Part shown: in pieces, positions 21,583 through 32,955 of the stretch | Position numbering within the stretch: the stretch's first letter is position 1 | How the letters are laid out: each line of letters starts with the position of its first letter | Source: Henricia sp. BOLD:AAB3569 | Taxonomy: Eukaryota > Echinodermata > Asteroidea > Spinulosida > Echinasteridae | NCBI GenBank assembly: GCA_037783545.1 | Contig: JBBELK010000481.1 | Location: 930,001 to 994,000 of the forward strand | Direction of reading: 5' to 3' | Length of the DNA stretch: 64,000 bases | Made by a program: the position numbers and the translations under genes | Notes under the pieces: generated by a model | What the model was told of the DNA's origin: nothing | The model's input: only the letters and a program-made list of their open reading frames with translations | The model's database searches: none

Positions 21583-21921
21583 TATACACCAATCCGGTAA
21601 CTAAGGTCTCCTTCCCTGTACATCCGCCATAGCTGGGGGGCTTCCACTGAATGAACTGTATGTTTTTGCTGTTGCTGAAGCTGCATTTTGTTTACTTCGA
21701 ACAAGTTGCGCGCCTTTGTAGGATTGTGTGTACGCGAAGGCGGGCGCGTCGTGTACGCGAAAAAGGCGCGTCGCGTGCACGCGCGGAGGGGGCGCGTTCG
21801 TGCATGTGGATGAGCGCCTTTCGTTCTAACAGCAACACAAAACGCACAACCCATGCATTGGACGCCCCCAGCTATGGCGGATATACAGGGAAGTAGACTT
21901 TCGTTACCGGATTGGTCTATA
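21583..21921. mobile_element. TIR-MITE with CpG-rich core
   Basis: ACCAATCCGGTAAC at the left and GTTACCGGATTGGT at the right, extended by CCCTGTACATCCGCCATAGC against GCTATGGCGGATATACAGGG. The core 21715-21815 is a degenerate CpG-rich repeat (CGAAGGCGGGCGCGTCGTGT). Open frames are by-products. Confidence 0.8.
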
Positions 21922-24092
21922 CCTCTTTAACAACGACGAGCAAGCATGCACACGGCCCACATACCCACGGTGCGCGCTTGTAAGTAGCGCGCTACTCATA
22001 AGATTTCTCGTGGGTAAATCGTCGTTGGTGACTTGTAAGTAAGTACGTCCATACGGTCACTACTTACGAGCTTACTAACGAGCGCCCACTACCAACGACC
22101 TATGACAACGATCGTCTGAACGCACCTACTGTGTCTAATTTCCTTTCGGGCATGTGCGATTTTTGTGCACATGCGCGTTTTCCGTACGCGCTGAAGAAAA
22201 TTAGGGTCAGACTCAACCTCGTCCCTAGGGTGGTCGAGCATCATCATTCCCAACTGCTGGGGACGAGGTTGGGTCAAACTCTGTGGTCAGGCTAGAAAGC
22301 GTTGAAAACCAGCCAAACCTTTATTGTCCGTTTAAGACACGCACGTGAAATGCTCTCCGACCGCCAGTAGGAATACGTAAAATGTGCAATGTATTTACAA
22401 ATAAGACTTTTATTTCCATCTTGCAGTCATTGAATGTACTGTTATCACATCTCGATAACAAATAAATTCGATAAATAATGCCCTTTTAGCCAGTGAACAA
22501 ATTGCAGAAGTAATTACATAAAGTTCTCCGCCAGCCGAGCACCGCCAAAGGATTTATAAACCATACTCGGCACTTCAAATATGACGTCACGGGGCATTGA
22601 ACCCACACGGTTTCGAAAAGCGTGAAAGGAGAGCACTTGACCGTGCACAATATGACAAGTTGCTGTTTAGTTTGTTCTGCAAAGAAAAATATGCACGCAT
22701 GTTGTCCTGTGGGCTTTGTTGCCGTGTAACCGTTTAAGTACATATCCATAGGCTCATTACCAATACCCTCATATGAAATTTTACGCGAGAGCTATTTCTA
22801 ATTCTGCGCATATCACGCGTGGGCCCGAACTGGCGCGCTCTTCCTTTTTAAAGTTGATCTCATTTCATTAAGTTTGTTTGGGGCTGAATTCCAACGATCT
22901 TCTGCATAAAAAAGATGGTACATGTAATACAGATGTATTGGGATTGTCCCTATGTCATTGACACTGGCGCGGCAGCCTTGTTTCCGATGCTGGGCCATTG
23001 TATTACGTCGTGCGTCTTTTTGTCAAGCAAATTTTATCACAGACGAAAGCACTCACTATGAGCAAAAACATGTACATGTTCATTGTAACCCCATTGTTAG
23101 TAACAATGGTGTGTGCCCAATTTCCATTGTTAGATGTTCATAGTGACTTGGACCCTCGTTTTCGATGACAATTTAAAAATCCCCAATCACAGTTGTGGGA
23201 GTCACAATGGAGTTCTCGTTGAAGGTTGTTGGAATCTGACTGTCGCGAACTTTGCGAAATGGGTTCAACGCTATACCTATGGCGCCACGATTTATTTGGT
23301 ACAAAACCTATACCCGTGTGATCTTTTTACGCATGCGTAGGCGTCGCTCGCAAAAAGTGTATTCGCTAAACCGCGCAAATAAACTGTGAATGCGACACAA
23401 CTTTGAAAACTCATTTGTAGGAGTCACGTTTTCATTGGAATTGTTGTTTTTGTTTGTTTTAAACATATCTCTTCAACCATTTATTGTCTGCACTGTTCCC
23501 AAGCAGGAAGAACACATATTTGTCCGCTTGAATTATTATTAAAAAATGCACATAAAACCACATGACAATTCCCAGCTCCCTACAGTAATAAAAACCTGTC
23601 ATATCTACTGTCGCGACTGCTTCTGGTGACAAGGCCACAGTTTTAATAACGTACCGCGGGAAAAGGTGAAGAAATACGAAAGGTTTTGATTGCAAGTTGC
23701 GCAGGGAGTTCAAACACTCGACCTAAATTGAAGTGTGGTAATACCTAGTTATTGCGCCAGAATGACACTGCAGCGCCATTTGGCAATAGTCTGCGCGCAA
23801 CCAGTCGTTTATGAGGAGAAGCAATTTGTAAATTCCACATGGACGCACTTCAATATTTGCCAGCTATAAGAAAATCGATGAAACCGTTGGGAATTCTACT
23901 CATGGTTCGGTTATATGCGAGTCTCCACAGGTTACCATTACTCAACTGCTGCTCCATGTGCAGATTCAAGCAGTTATCTAGTCGAGACACTAACAAAACA
24001 CAAAACAATGTAGTCGGGCATTGAAGAAATCCCGAGTGTCCAATATGCATATTGCTCTCTTTTTATTAATGTATAAAAAGAATATTTCACAA
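21922..24092. other. No gene recognised
   Basis: Contains short local repeats (GTAAGTA, ACTTACGAG at 22030-22080) and ordinary AT-rich sequence. No open frame has an identifiable motif or splice context. Confidence 0.4.
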
Positions 24093-24187
24093 TTGGCCTT
24101 ATGCGTGTAACCTTTACACTCTGGCAGGCGACCCGAATTCTTCATTTTCAAAATGGCGGTGCAGTTTAAATTAAAAAGTCACTAATG

Positions 24188-24804
24188 CTTAGGTTTCACT
24201 TGGCTTGACAACGGTTGCTATCCGCCATTACTGTGTCCATACTATGGCACGCCAAAGCGAAAATAATTCAACACTGATAATTTAATGTTGACGCATATAA
24301 GAAAAAAAAAAGGTTGGCATGACTTTTAAATGTTGATAGACCCATGTTTAAAACTGGCATAGGCCTACCGTGCTTTTGTTGGCAAGTTTTAAAAGATGTT
24401 GAGACTCGTTTTTCAGGGTTGATGGCAGAATTATAAGTGTTGAATTATTGATGCATTGGCGCGCCATAGTATGGACACAGTAAATACGGATATGATAGTT
24501 GTTGACGTCACGCGTATGGCACACCATAGCGAAAATAATTTAACACTGATAATTTTGCCATCAACGCTGAAAAACAAGTCTCAACATTTTTAAAATCTTG
24601 CCAACAAAAGCACGGTATGCCAGTTTCAAACAGTCTATGAACATTTAAAAGTCATGCCAACTTTTTTTTTCTTGCGCAACATTTGCAGAAATATGCGTCA
24701 ACATTAACTTAACAGTGTTTAATTATTTTTTCGCTTTGGCGTGCCATAGTATGGACACAGTAATGGCGGATAGCAACCGGTTGTCAAGTCAAGTGAAACC
24801 CATT
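24188..24804. mobile_element. Family A MITE, long two-lobed form, copy 1
   Basis: Ends TAGGTTTCACTTGGCTTGAC and GTCAAGTCAAGTGAAACC; next GCTATCCGCCATTACTGTGT and its complement. Internally a second pair of end-like segments (about 24455-24535) splits it into two lobes in opposite orientation, each with GTGCTTTTGTTGGCAAG or its complement. Other copies: 53983-54557 (long), 60859-61206 (short). Confidence 0.85.
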
Positions 24805-24933
24805 AATTGATTCTGGTGCTTCACACATGCCGGCTGCACCCGGTCACATTACATAGCAGACAAATTTAGTCTGGTCGTCTGGACACTATTGCGTGCATGT
24901 GAAAGGAAGAAAGTCAGCACACCAGACGCTATA

Positions 24934-25078
24934 GACCGTATCGAATAGCCGCCATCTTGTGGGGCAGTTTCTTTGTTCCTTGAGGACATGCATACATGAT
25001 TGCACGTATTGTTCTACATTGTTGAACAGTTTAAGTAACAAAAGGTGCACCACAAGATGGCAGCTATTCGATACGGTC
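24934..25078. mobile_element. Family C MITE, copy 1
   Basis: GACCGTATCGAATAGCCGCC against GGCAGCTATTCGATACGGTC, flanked by TA. The inner part GTTCCTTGAGGACATGCAT to GTTGAACAGTTTAAGTAAC is shared with 59759-59902. About 145 bp. Confidence 0.85.
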
Positions 25079-25125
25079 TATTCACTTGAAACACGCAAAA
25101 TGTTGTATACCCAGCACGATATGTG

Positions 25126-25275
25126 GCAAAGGGACTCCGCCCTAACGCCCCTATACCTCAACACACTCTTTCCTTTTGTTAACATACCCCAACCCCTCCC
25201 CCTAAAAACTGAAAGGATGTTTGAGACACAATGGAGAAACAAAAGAACGGGTGGGGGTACCCTCTGCCATATATG
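25126..25275. mobile_element. Family J MITE, copy 2
   Basis: ATATGTGGCAAAGGGACTCC against GGGGTACCCTCTGCCATAT; the interior CCCCTATACCTCAACACACT and CCCTTTTGTTAA-like sequence match 5165-5215 and 60115-60160. Confidence 0.6.
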
Positions 25276-26220
25276 AAAGGTTGATACATATTGATTGGAA
25301 AATACCCACATTCGGGTATATGAAATTATGAGATCATTTTCTTTCAAATAAAAAAATAATATTGTGTTCGGTACCATTCCGATCAACACTTTGAGTAACG
25401 TTTTTCGTTTTTATCTATAGGTCGTTGTAAATGTTACAATGGACCATAGTGTGTTGATATAACGTATGGTTATATAAGATAACTTTCTCTATATATGTGG
25501 AACACTACATGTACGTACAGCCATACAGCGTATAGCGATACCGCGAACACCGGGGGAAAAAGAGTCGTTTTGTTGTTTGTGCTAGGGACAGTACAGTCCA
25601 TCTTCGAAATACCCAAAACACCAAAGTGCAATTCCAAACTCTGTTATTTCGTTTATGATATTCGTCATCCCATCAGAGGAACACTAAGTGCCGAAGTGGC
25701 GACTTTCTTTCGTCGCTAATGGACGCCCGCGGACAAAAACAAAATGGGGTCTGACACCTCCATTACGGACCGTAATTGGCGAAATAAGGGCGGTCGAAGC
25801 GCGCGCTATAATTTCCCGCGTTAATTTTACCTTATATTTGCGAAGGCGCGGGAAAAAACAGAAAGTCAATTTGAAATTAGCCGTGCTCTGGAGACGTCGC
25901 AGCCCTGGTTACTTTTGTTAACCCTGGGAATAACTGTTGTCATGGATACGACAGATCGATAAACATCAAAACGTGACAATTTGGTCTTGAGTTCGGACTG
26001 AAATCGCCGAGCCAACATGAAAAAAAGAGAAGATATATCAAGGTTTTTCTCCAGCCATTTTAACAGACTTCATTCTGTCTCTGGTAATATACTGCCCATA
26101 TACAAACTAAGACTAAAACGTAATTTTACCTACAGTTCCTGTTTTGTCCGACTTAATTATTTTCATATAGTTAATTAGTTTCTATATAGGCCTACAGTAA
26201 CTGATATTTTAATAAGACTT
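25276..26220. other. No gene recognised
   Basis: A GC-richer open stretch (about 25688-25921, + strand, many basic residues) has no motif and no flanking elements that would make it an exon. The rest is AT-rich. Confidence 0.35.
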
Positions 26221-26250
26221 CTACTACCTTTTTCCAGAGCGGGTCACATA
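26221..26250. mobile_element. Lone end of a family D element
   Basis: ACCTTTTTCCAGAGCGGGTC-ACATA equals the right terminus of 59700-60110. An imperfect hairpin follows (ATAAGGCATATCTG against CCAGATATACCTTAT), echoed at 47788-47813. Confidence 0.55.
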
Positions 26251-26305
26251 TCAATAAGGCATATCTGTTTGTTATCCACTCACCAGATATACCTTATTAT
26301 ATCAT

Positions 26306-26980
26306 TTAAAGGAGCGTGACCAGATTACATTTTTTCTTCCATACTTTTCCCGGGCTTACCTCATGGGTCCTGAGATTTTGGTATCATAACATCCGTCATA
26401 TATTTTTATCATTACGAATCTGAAACTCTTGCGATTATAGGCCGCATATTTCCGAGGATATCGTCGAAAAACCACCGAAGTTTTGTAAACTAATTTATCG
26501 AGAGCGGACAGCAGGGTGTTATGTTCAACACACCGCCACATATGCGTCTGCATACAATTGGGGATAGTTTCGACTTTGAACAATTTTGGCGTAAAGCAGC
26601 CTGGCTTTAAAGCCAGTACCCTGGCTTTATTTACGCGAATCGCTACACAGCGCTATGCACCCGACTATGAATTTGTGCTTCTGGTAGCGCTCTAACGTTT
26701 TGTCGGCTCGTCGTTTAAAATGGTTTCCGCTCCACATATTCCACATACAACGAATGAATCTCATATTCATTCGTTGGAATATGTGGAGCGGGAACCAGTC
26801 CACTCGCGATTAGGTACGAGCATCTCCGCACGAGTTCGTTTCAATGTCAGTTCAAAAATGGGTCATTTAAAGTATTTTTCTAGTCGAAATACTGATCCTG
26901 TGCATTTGGATATTTTGCATGGAGGTTCCGATTAGCACTATGAAATATAGTCGGAAAAGCTAACTTTAGTAATGTCACAG
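26306..26980. mobile_element. Family F element, long form, 3'-truncated
   Basis: Starts TTAAAGGAGCGTGACCAGAT and follows 17499-18300 including the inner hairpin. It stops at AGTAATGTCA, where the lone family G end (CAGGCGCGGATCCAGAGG) takes over at 26981. Confidence 0.65.
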
Positions 26981-27146
26981 GCGCGGATCCAGAGGATTTT
27001 TTTTTTCTATCTATACCCAACATTTCATTGTCAAAGTCGTTTTAAAATTAATTTTAATATAAAATGCAAACATTTCGTTCGATGCTATAATATAAAATAA
27101 TCCAATGGAGAACAATCTATACTGGATCGATAAAAAAAAAAAAACA

Positions 27147-30100
27147 GAACTAGACCTGTGTTCGTTCTTGACAACGAACACATGGCTGTTCCCCTCCTTT
27201 TTATAAACATATATGGTGTTCGGGATGACCTTTGTTAGTGATCGTATATGAAGAAATCACGATCGTATGTCAAACGGTTGAGTTTTTATCGATTTTTAAA
27301 TATCGAATATTATTACATGCCCCTTTAATCTAGTGTAGGGAAGGTCAAAGGTGTTGCTATATGTTTGGATACCCCACCTTAGTCGAAGTGTAACACAGTT
27401 GACCCCATCGTGATATATTGTACCCCTTTCAAATGGCAAGGCAAAATTTGTTTGACCAATAGGAAACGAGGTCAAAGGTCATGCCATGTGCGCATCTTTA
27501 CGACATTTGTTAGTGATCGTATATGCAAAAGGAATCAAATTCGTAGGTCAAACGGTTGATTTTTTATTGATTTTCCAATATTTCATTACGTAATCATCTT
27601 GTCGCTAGAGGGCGCTATTTCGTACGATGACGTCATCACTTATATTTTTGGAAAGCTTAAGGGCCTCTGATAATAACACCATTGACCCCATCTCAATACC
27701 TCCTACCACTTTCAAACTAAGGGCCACTTCCTGTTTCGACCGGAAGTGAGCAAGGTCAAAGGTCACCAACATATTTTTTACATACCCCACCCTAGTCGAA
27801 GTGTAACACAAGTGACTTTGTCCAAATATCTTGCACCACTTTCAAATGGCAAGGCAAAATCTGTTTGACCAATAGGAAACGAGGTCAAAGGTCAAGGCGT
27901 GTGCGCATCTTAAAGACTTTTGTTAGTCATCGTATATGGCGAAGGAATCAAGATCGTAGGTCAAACGGTTGAATTTTTATTGATTTTTGAATATTTAATT
28001 TATTAAACTTCATACCCCTTTAATCTGACACGTGATGACGTCATCATGACGTCATTAGTACTGTGCACAACTTCACATAGTGACCAATGTCCATGTGAAG
28101 TTTGAAGTCAATCATCAATGTGCAAGTGTCCGAAATAGCGTCTGAAAAAAGTGGAAGAAGTAAAAGAATAATACACTAGACCTGTGTTCGTTCTTGACAA
28201 CGAACACATGGCTGTTCCCCTCCTTTTTATAAACATATGTGGTGTTCGGGATGACCTTTGTTAGTGATTGTATATGAAGAAAACACGATCGTATGTCAAA
28301 CGGTTGAGTTTTTATCGATTTTTAAATATTGAATATTATTACATGCCACTTTAATCTGACATGTAGGGAAGGTCAAAGGTGTTGCTATATGTTTGGATAC
28401 CCCACCCTAGTCGAAGTGTAACACAGTTGACCCCATCGTGATATATTGTACCCCTTTCAAATGGCAAGGCAAAATCTGTTTGACCAATAGGAAACGAGGT
28501 CCAAGGTCAAGGGGTGTGCTCATCGTATATGGCGAAGGAATCAAGATCGTAGGTCAACCGGTTGATTTTTTAATGATTTTTGAATATTTAATTTATTAAA
28601 CTTCATGCCTCTTTAATCTGACACGTAATGATGTCATCATGACGTCATTAGTACTGTGCACAACTTCACATAGTGACCAATGTCCATGTGAAGTTTGAAG
28701 TCAATCATGAAAGTGCAAGTGCCCGAAATAGCGTCTGAAAAAAGTGGAAGAAGAAAAAGAGATGCACAGCCAACAAGCAAAATACGTATTTTCCCGTTTC
28801 CTCGCAGTGCACAGTCAATAGGCATTTTGCCTGTGTACAAACAAAATACGTATTTGCATGTTTCCTCGAAGTGCACAGTCAATATGCCATTGCCTGTGTA
28901 CAAGCAAAATACTTAGTTTCCCGTTTCCTCGCAGTGCACAGTCACTAGGCCATTGCCTGTGTACAAACAAATTACGTATTTTCCCGTTTCCTCGAAGTAC
29001 ACAGTCAATGGGCATTGCCTGTGTACAACCAAAATACGTATTTTCATGTTTCCTCGATGTGCACAGTCAATAGGCCATTGCCTGTGTACAAGCAAAATAC
29101 TTAGTTTCCCGTTTCCTCGCAGTACACAGTCAATAGGCCATTGCCTGTGTACAACCAAAATACGTATTTTCATGTTTCCTCGAAGTGCACAGTCAATAGG
29201 CCATTGCTTGTGTACAAGTGAAATACTCAATTTCGCGTTTCCCTATTAGTAGTGCACAGTCTATATAGCCCATTCCGGTTTCAACCGGACGTGAGCAAGG
29301 TCAAAGGTCACCGCCATATTTTTTGGATACCCCACCCTAGTCGAAGTGTAATACAGTTGACCACATGCAGATATCTTGTACCACTTTCAAATGGCAAGGC
29401 AAAATCTGTTAGACCAATAGGAAACGAGGTCAAAGGTCAAGCCCTGTGCGCATCTTAAAGACATTTGTTAGTGATCGTATATGCCACAGGAATCAATATC
29501 GTAGGTCAAACAGTTGATTTTTTATTGATTTTTGAATATTTAATTACGTAATCATCTTGTCGGTAGAGGGCGCTATTTCGTACGATGACGTCATCACTTA
29601 TATTTTTGGAAAGCTTAAGGGCCTCTGGTAATAACACCATTGACCCCATCTCAATACCTCCTTTCACTTTCAAACTAAGGGCCACTTCCGGTTTCGACCG
29701 GAAGTGAGCAAGGTCAAAGGTCACCAACATATTTTTTAGATACCCCACCCTCGTCGAAGTGTAACACAAGTGACTTTGTCCAAATATCTTGCACCACTTT
29801 CAAATGGCAAGGCAAAATCTGTTTGACCAATAGGAAACGAGGTCAAAGGTCAAGGCGTGTGCGCATCTTAAAGACTTTTGTTAGTCATCGTATATGGCGA
29901 AGGAATCAAGATCGTAGGTCAAACGGTTGATTTGTTATTGATTTTTGAATATTTAATTTATTAAACTTCATGCGCCTTTAATCTGACACGTGATGACGTC
30001 ATCATTACGTCATTAGTACTGTGCACAACTTCACATAGTGACCAATGTCCATGTGAAGTTTGAAGTCAATCATCAATGTGCAAGTGTCCGAAATAGCGTC

Positions 30101-31560
30101 TGAAAAAAGTGGAAGAAGGAAAAGAATAAAAAACTAGAAATGTGTTCGTTGAAAACGAACACATGGCTGTTCCCCTCCTTTTTATAAACATATATGGTGT
30201 TCGGGATGACCTTTGTTAGTGATCGTATATGAAGAAATCACGATCGTACGTCAAACGGTTGAGTTTTTATCGATTTTTAAATATTGAATATTATTACATG
30301 CCCCTTTAATCTGACATGTAGGGAAGGTCAAAGGTGTTGCTATATGTTTGGATACCCCACCCTAGTCGAAGTGTAACACAGTTAACCCCATCGTGATATA
30401 TTGCACCCCTTTCAAATGGCAAGGCAAAATCTGTTTGACCAATAGGAAACGAGGTCAAAGGTCAAGCCATGTGGGCATCTTAAAGACATTTGTTAGTGAT
30501 CGTATATGCAGAAGGAATCAAATTCGTAGGTCAAACGGTAGATTTTTTTATTGATTTTTGAATATTTAATTACGTAATCATCTTGTCGCTAGAGGGCGCT
30601 ATTTCGTACGATGACGTCATCACTTATATTTTTGGAAAGCTTATAGGCCTCTGATAATAACACCATTGACCCTATCTCAATACCTCCTACCACTTTCAAA
30701 CTAAGGGCCACTTCCGGTTTCGACCGGAAATGAGCAAGGTCAAAGGTCACGACCATATTTTTTGGATACACCACCCTAGGTCTAAGTGTAATACAGTTGA
30801 CCACATCCAGATATCTTGTACCACTTTCAAATGGCAAGGCAAAATCTGTTTGACCAATAGGAAACGAGGTCCAAGGTCAAGGGGTGTGCGCATCTCAAAG
30901 ACCTTTGTTAGTCATCGTATATGCCGAAGGAATCAAGATCGTAGGTCAAACGGTTGATTTTTTATTGATTTTCCAATATTTCATTACGTAATCATCTTGT
31001 CGCTAGAGGGCGCTATTTCGTACGATGACGTCATCACTTATATTTTTGGAAAGCTTAAGGGCCTCTGGTAATAACACCATTGACCCCATCTCAATACCTC
31101 CTTTCACTTTCAAACTAAGGGCTACTTCCGGTTTCGACCGGAAGTGAGCAAGGTCAAAGGTCACAAAAATATTTTTTAGATACCCCACCCTAGTCGAAGT
31201 GTAACACAAGTGACTTTGTCCAAATATCTTGCACCACTTTCAAATGGCAAGGCAAAATCTGTTTGACCAATAGGAAACGAGGTCAAAGGTCAAGGGGTGT
31301 GCGCATCTCAAAGACCTTTGTTAGTCATCGTATATGGCGAAGGAATCAAGATCGTAGGTCAAACGGTTGATTTTTTATTGATTTTTGAATATTTAATTTA
31401 TTAAACTTCATACCCCTTTAATCTGACACGTGATGACGTCATCATGACGTCATTAGTACTGTGCACAACTTCACATAGTGACCAATGTCCATGTGAAGTT
31501 TGAAGTCAATCATCAATGTGCAAGTGTCCGAAATAGCGTCTGAAAAAAGTGGAAGAAGGA
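27147..31560 (+). repeat. Higher-order repeat array rich in DR1, CRE, ETS and CTCF-like motifs
   Basis: Built from recurring modules. A sub-repeat anchored on GGCAAGGCAAAAT occurs at 27435, 27848, 28463, 29393, 29806, 30418, 30833 and 31246, so the step is 413-415 bp within a unit and about 610 bp (or longer) between units. Units open with a hairpin (TGTGTTCGTT and AACGAACACA at 27157-27182, 28183-28208, 30141-30163) and close with AGTGTCCGAAATAGCGTCTG. Eleven exact AGGTCAAAGGTCA sites lie at 27469, 27753, 27882, 29298, 29427, 29711, 29840, 30462, 30737, 31151 and 31280. TGACGTCA palindromes (e.g. 27628, 28036, 28047), ACTTCCGG-CCGGAAGT pairs and CGCTAGAGGGCGCT recur. There is no protein gene; open frames of 60-90 codons recur because the repeats do. 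Confidence 0.85.
28765..29260 (+). repeat. 63-bp minisatellite
   Basis: GTGTACAA recurs at 28833, 28896, 28959, 29021, 29084, 29147 and 29210: steps of 63, 63, 62, 63, 63, 63. Units contain CCTCGCAGTGCACAGTCAAT, AGGCCATTGCCTGTGTACAA and alternate ACGTATTTTCATG with ACTTAGTTTCCCG. It interrupts the larger array. Because 63 is 21 codons, several frames stay open on both strands; this is not evidence of a protein. Confidence 0.9.
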
Positions 31561-31615
31561 AAAGAAAAAAAATAAAAATAAAAATAAAAAAAAAAAAAAT
31601 CTTAACGAAAACAAA

Positions 31616-31790
31616 GGCTGTTCCGACCGTATCGGAACAGCCAAAAAAAAAAAAAAAAAAAAATCTTAACGAAAACAAAGGCTGTTCCCAACCGTGTGGA
31701 AACAGCCAAAATAAAAAAAAAATAAAAAAAAAAAAAGGAATAAAAATCGTAACGAAAACAAAGGCTGTTCCGACCCGAATCGGAACAGCC
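31616..31790. repeat. Three tandem hairpins separated by A-rich runs
   Basis: Modules AACGAAAACAAAGGCTGTTC followed by a complementary arm at 31616-31642, 31680-31707 and 31763-31790. Stems GGCTGTTCCGA / TCGGAACAGCC are kept while loops differ (CCGTA; ACCGTG; CCCGAA). A-rich runs of 20-30 bases separate them. On the - strand each is a hairpin followed by a T-rich stretch. Confidence 0.8.
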
Positions 31791-31799
31791 AATAACAAA

Positions 31800-32955
31800 T
31801 TCTACCCGGACGCTTAAAAGCAAAAATGGTCGGAGGCATGAGAAAAAATACCACTTATAATTCTGCAAATGGGTGCAAGTACAACTCGTGAAACTGTAAG
31901 AAAAAAACACTTAAAGAGTAATTTCGTTTGACTTTTTAATTTCCTTATAACAATCAGAGTCCATAATGGCCTGTCCGTGACTTTGTGCTCAGATGTGTTT
32001 GCCACTCGGCGGTATAGAGCGAAGCAATTAAGATGTATATGGACTGTGCGGTCACCACAATTAATCAGGCAAAAATACCTTCTTTGCTCTTTGACGAGAA
32101 ACCAACGTGATCGCACGGACCGAAAACCATTCCCGCCAAAATGCCCCAATAAGGTCCCAGTTGATTAAGTACAGACCTGACCGTTGGGTACACATCCGTT
32201 ACGGCGTGGTTTCGTCTGGTCTTGGTCGTATAGGGTAAATATGCCATTCAGTTTTATGAAGGAACCCCTCCTAATTAAGAAAGGACATGGTGCTTAAAAT
32301 CAATATGCACGGTGACACAAGAATAAATACGGATCACCCCTTAATTGTCTCGTGAAGAACCAGCGAGCATTCATACAAGACGTACGTTAACTTTGAGCCG
32401 TGTTCTTGGTACGTTTTACTAAAATTAGTCCAATCTGGAAACGGCTTTGGTTGTGAAACACGTGTTATTTTGCGAAATTGAGTATCTAAAACCGCTGTAC
32501 CTTCATTGGGTGATTTTCTTCAAAGTCTCTGCGAGTCCGACGGTTCGAAGCTCCATCTTACCGTCGGCCAAGGGCAAAACAAATCCTAAATAACATTCGG
32601 TCCCCCCGGCGCAAGCTAAATCAGTTACTAATATGGACACTGGACAGGAAGTTCTTCAATGTCAGACCACATTATTTTGTGTGTTTTAGTGTCGCGACTA
32701 CATAGCTGCTTGAACGCACATGTAACAAAGAATGACGTCATTAGTACTTATTTCAAGCCATGTTAACTAAAATGTTAGCTGAAAGGACCTGCTTATTTCG
32801 CGCTATTTCGCACTATTGTTGCGTCACTAAAGATCTCATTCGATGGGTAACCAAATCATATCGTGTCCCCTGAATCACTTCTATAAAATGTAATGTATCG
32901 ATTAAGATGGTACCATACGTTACAGTTTGCAAAGAAATCAAAACAAGCTTCTAAA
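31800..32955. other. No gene recognised
   Basis: Ordinary sequence with open frames up to 111 codons on the - strand, without motif or splice support. Confidence 0.4.

Larger units (their letters stand above)
24093..25101. mobile_element. Family B element interrupted by two other MITEs
   Basis: Left part 24093-24187 (TTGGCCTTATGCGTGTAACC, GGCGGTGCAGTTTAA), middle 24805-24931 (GGTGCTTCACACATGC, GGTCACATTACATAGCA, GTGAAAGGAAGAAAGTCAGC) and end 25081-25101 (TTCACTTGAAACACGCAAAA). Read together these follow the intact copies at 32956-33442 and 15803-16312. The gaps are filled exactly by the family A element and the family C MITE. Confidence 0.7.

Noticed and set aside
28815-29249. Tandem 21-residue repeat proteins on both strands
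   Set aside because: They arise because a 63-bp satellite unit keeps several frames open at once; the single 62-bp step breaks each frame.
28765-29260. CRISPR-like array
   Set aside because: Repeat and spacer are not distinguishable; the whole 63-bp unit is conserved, as in a minisatellite, and the genome is eukaryotic.
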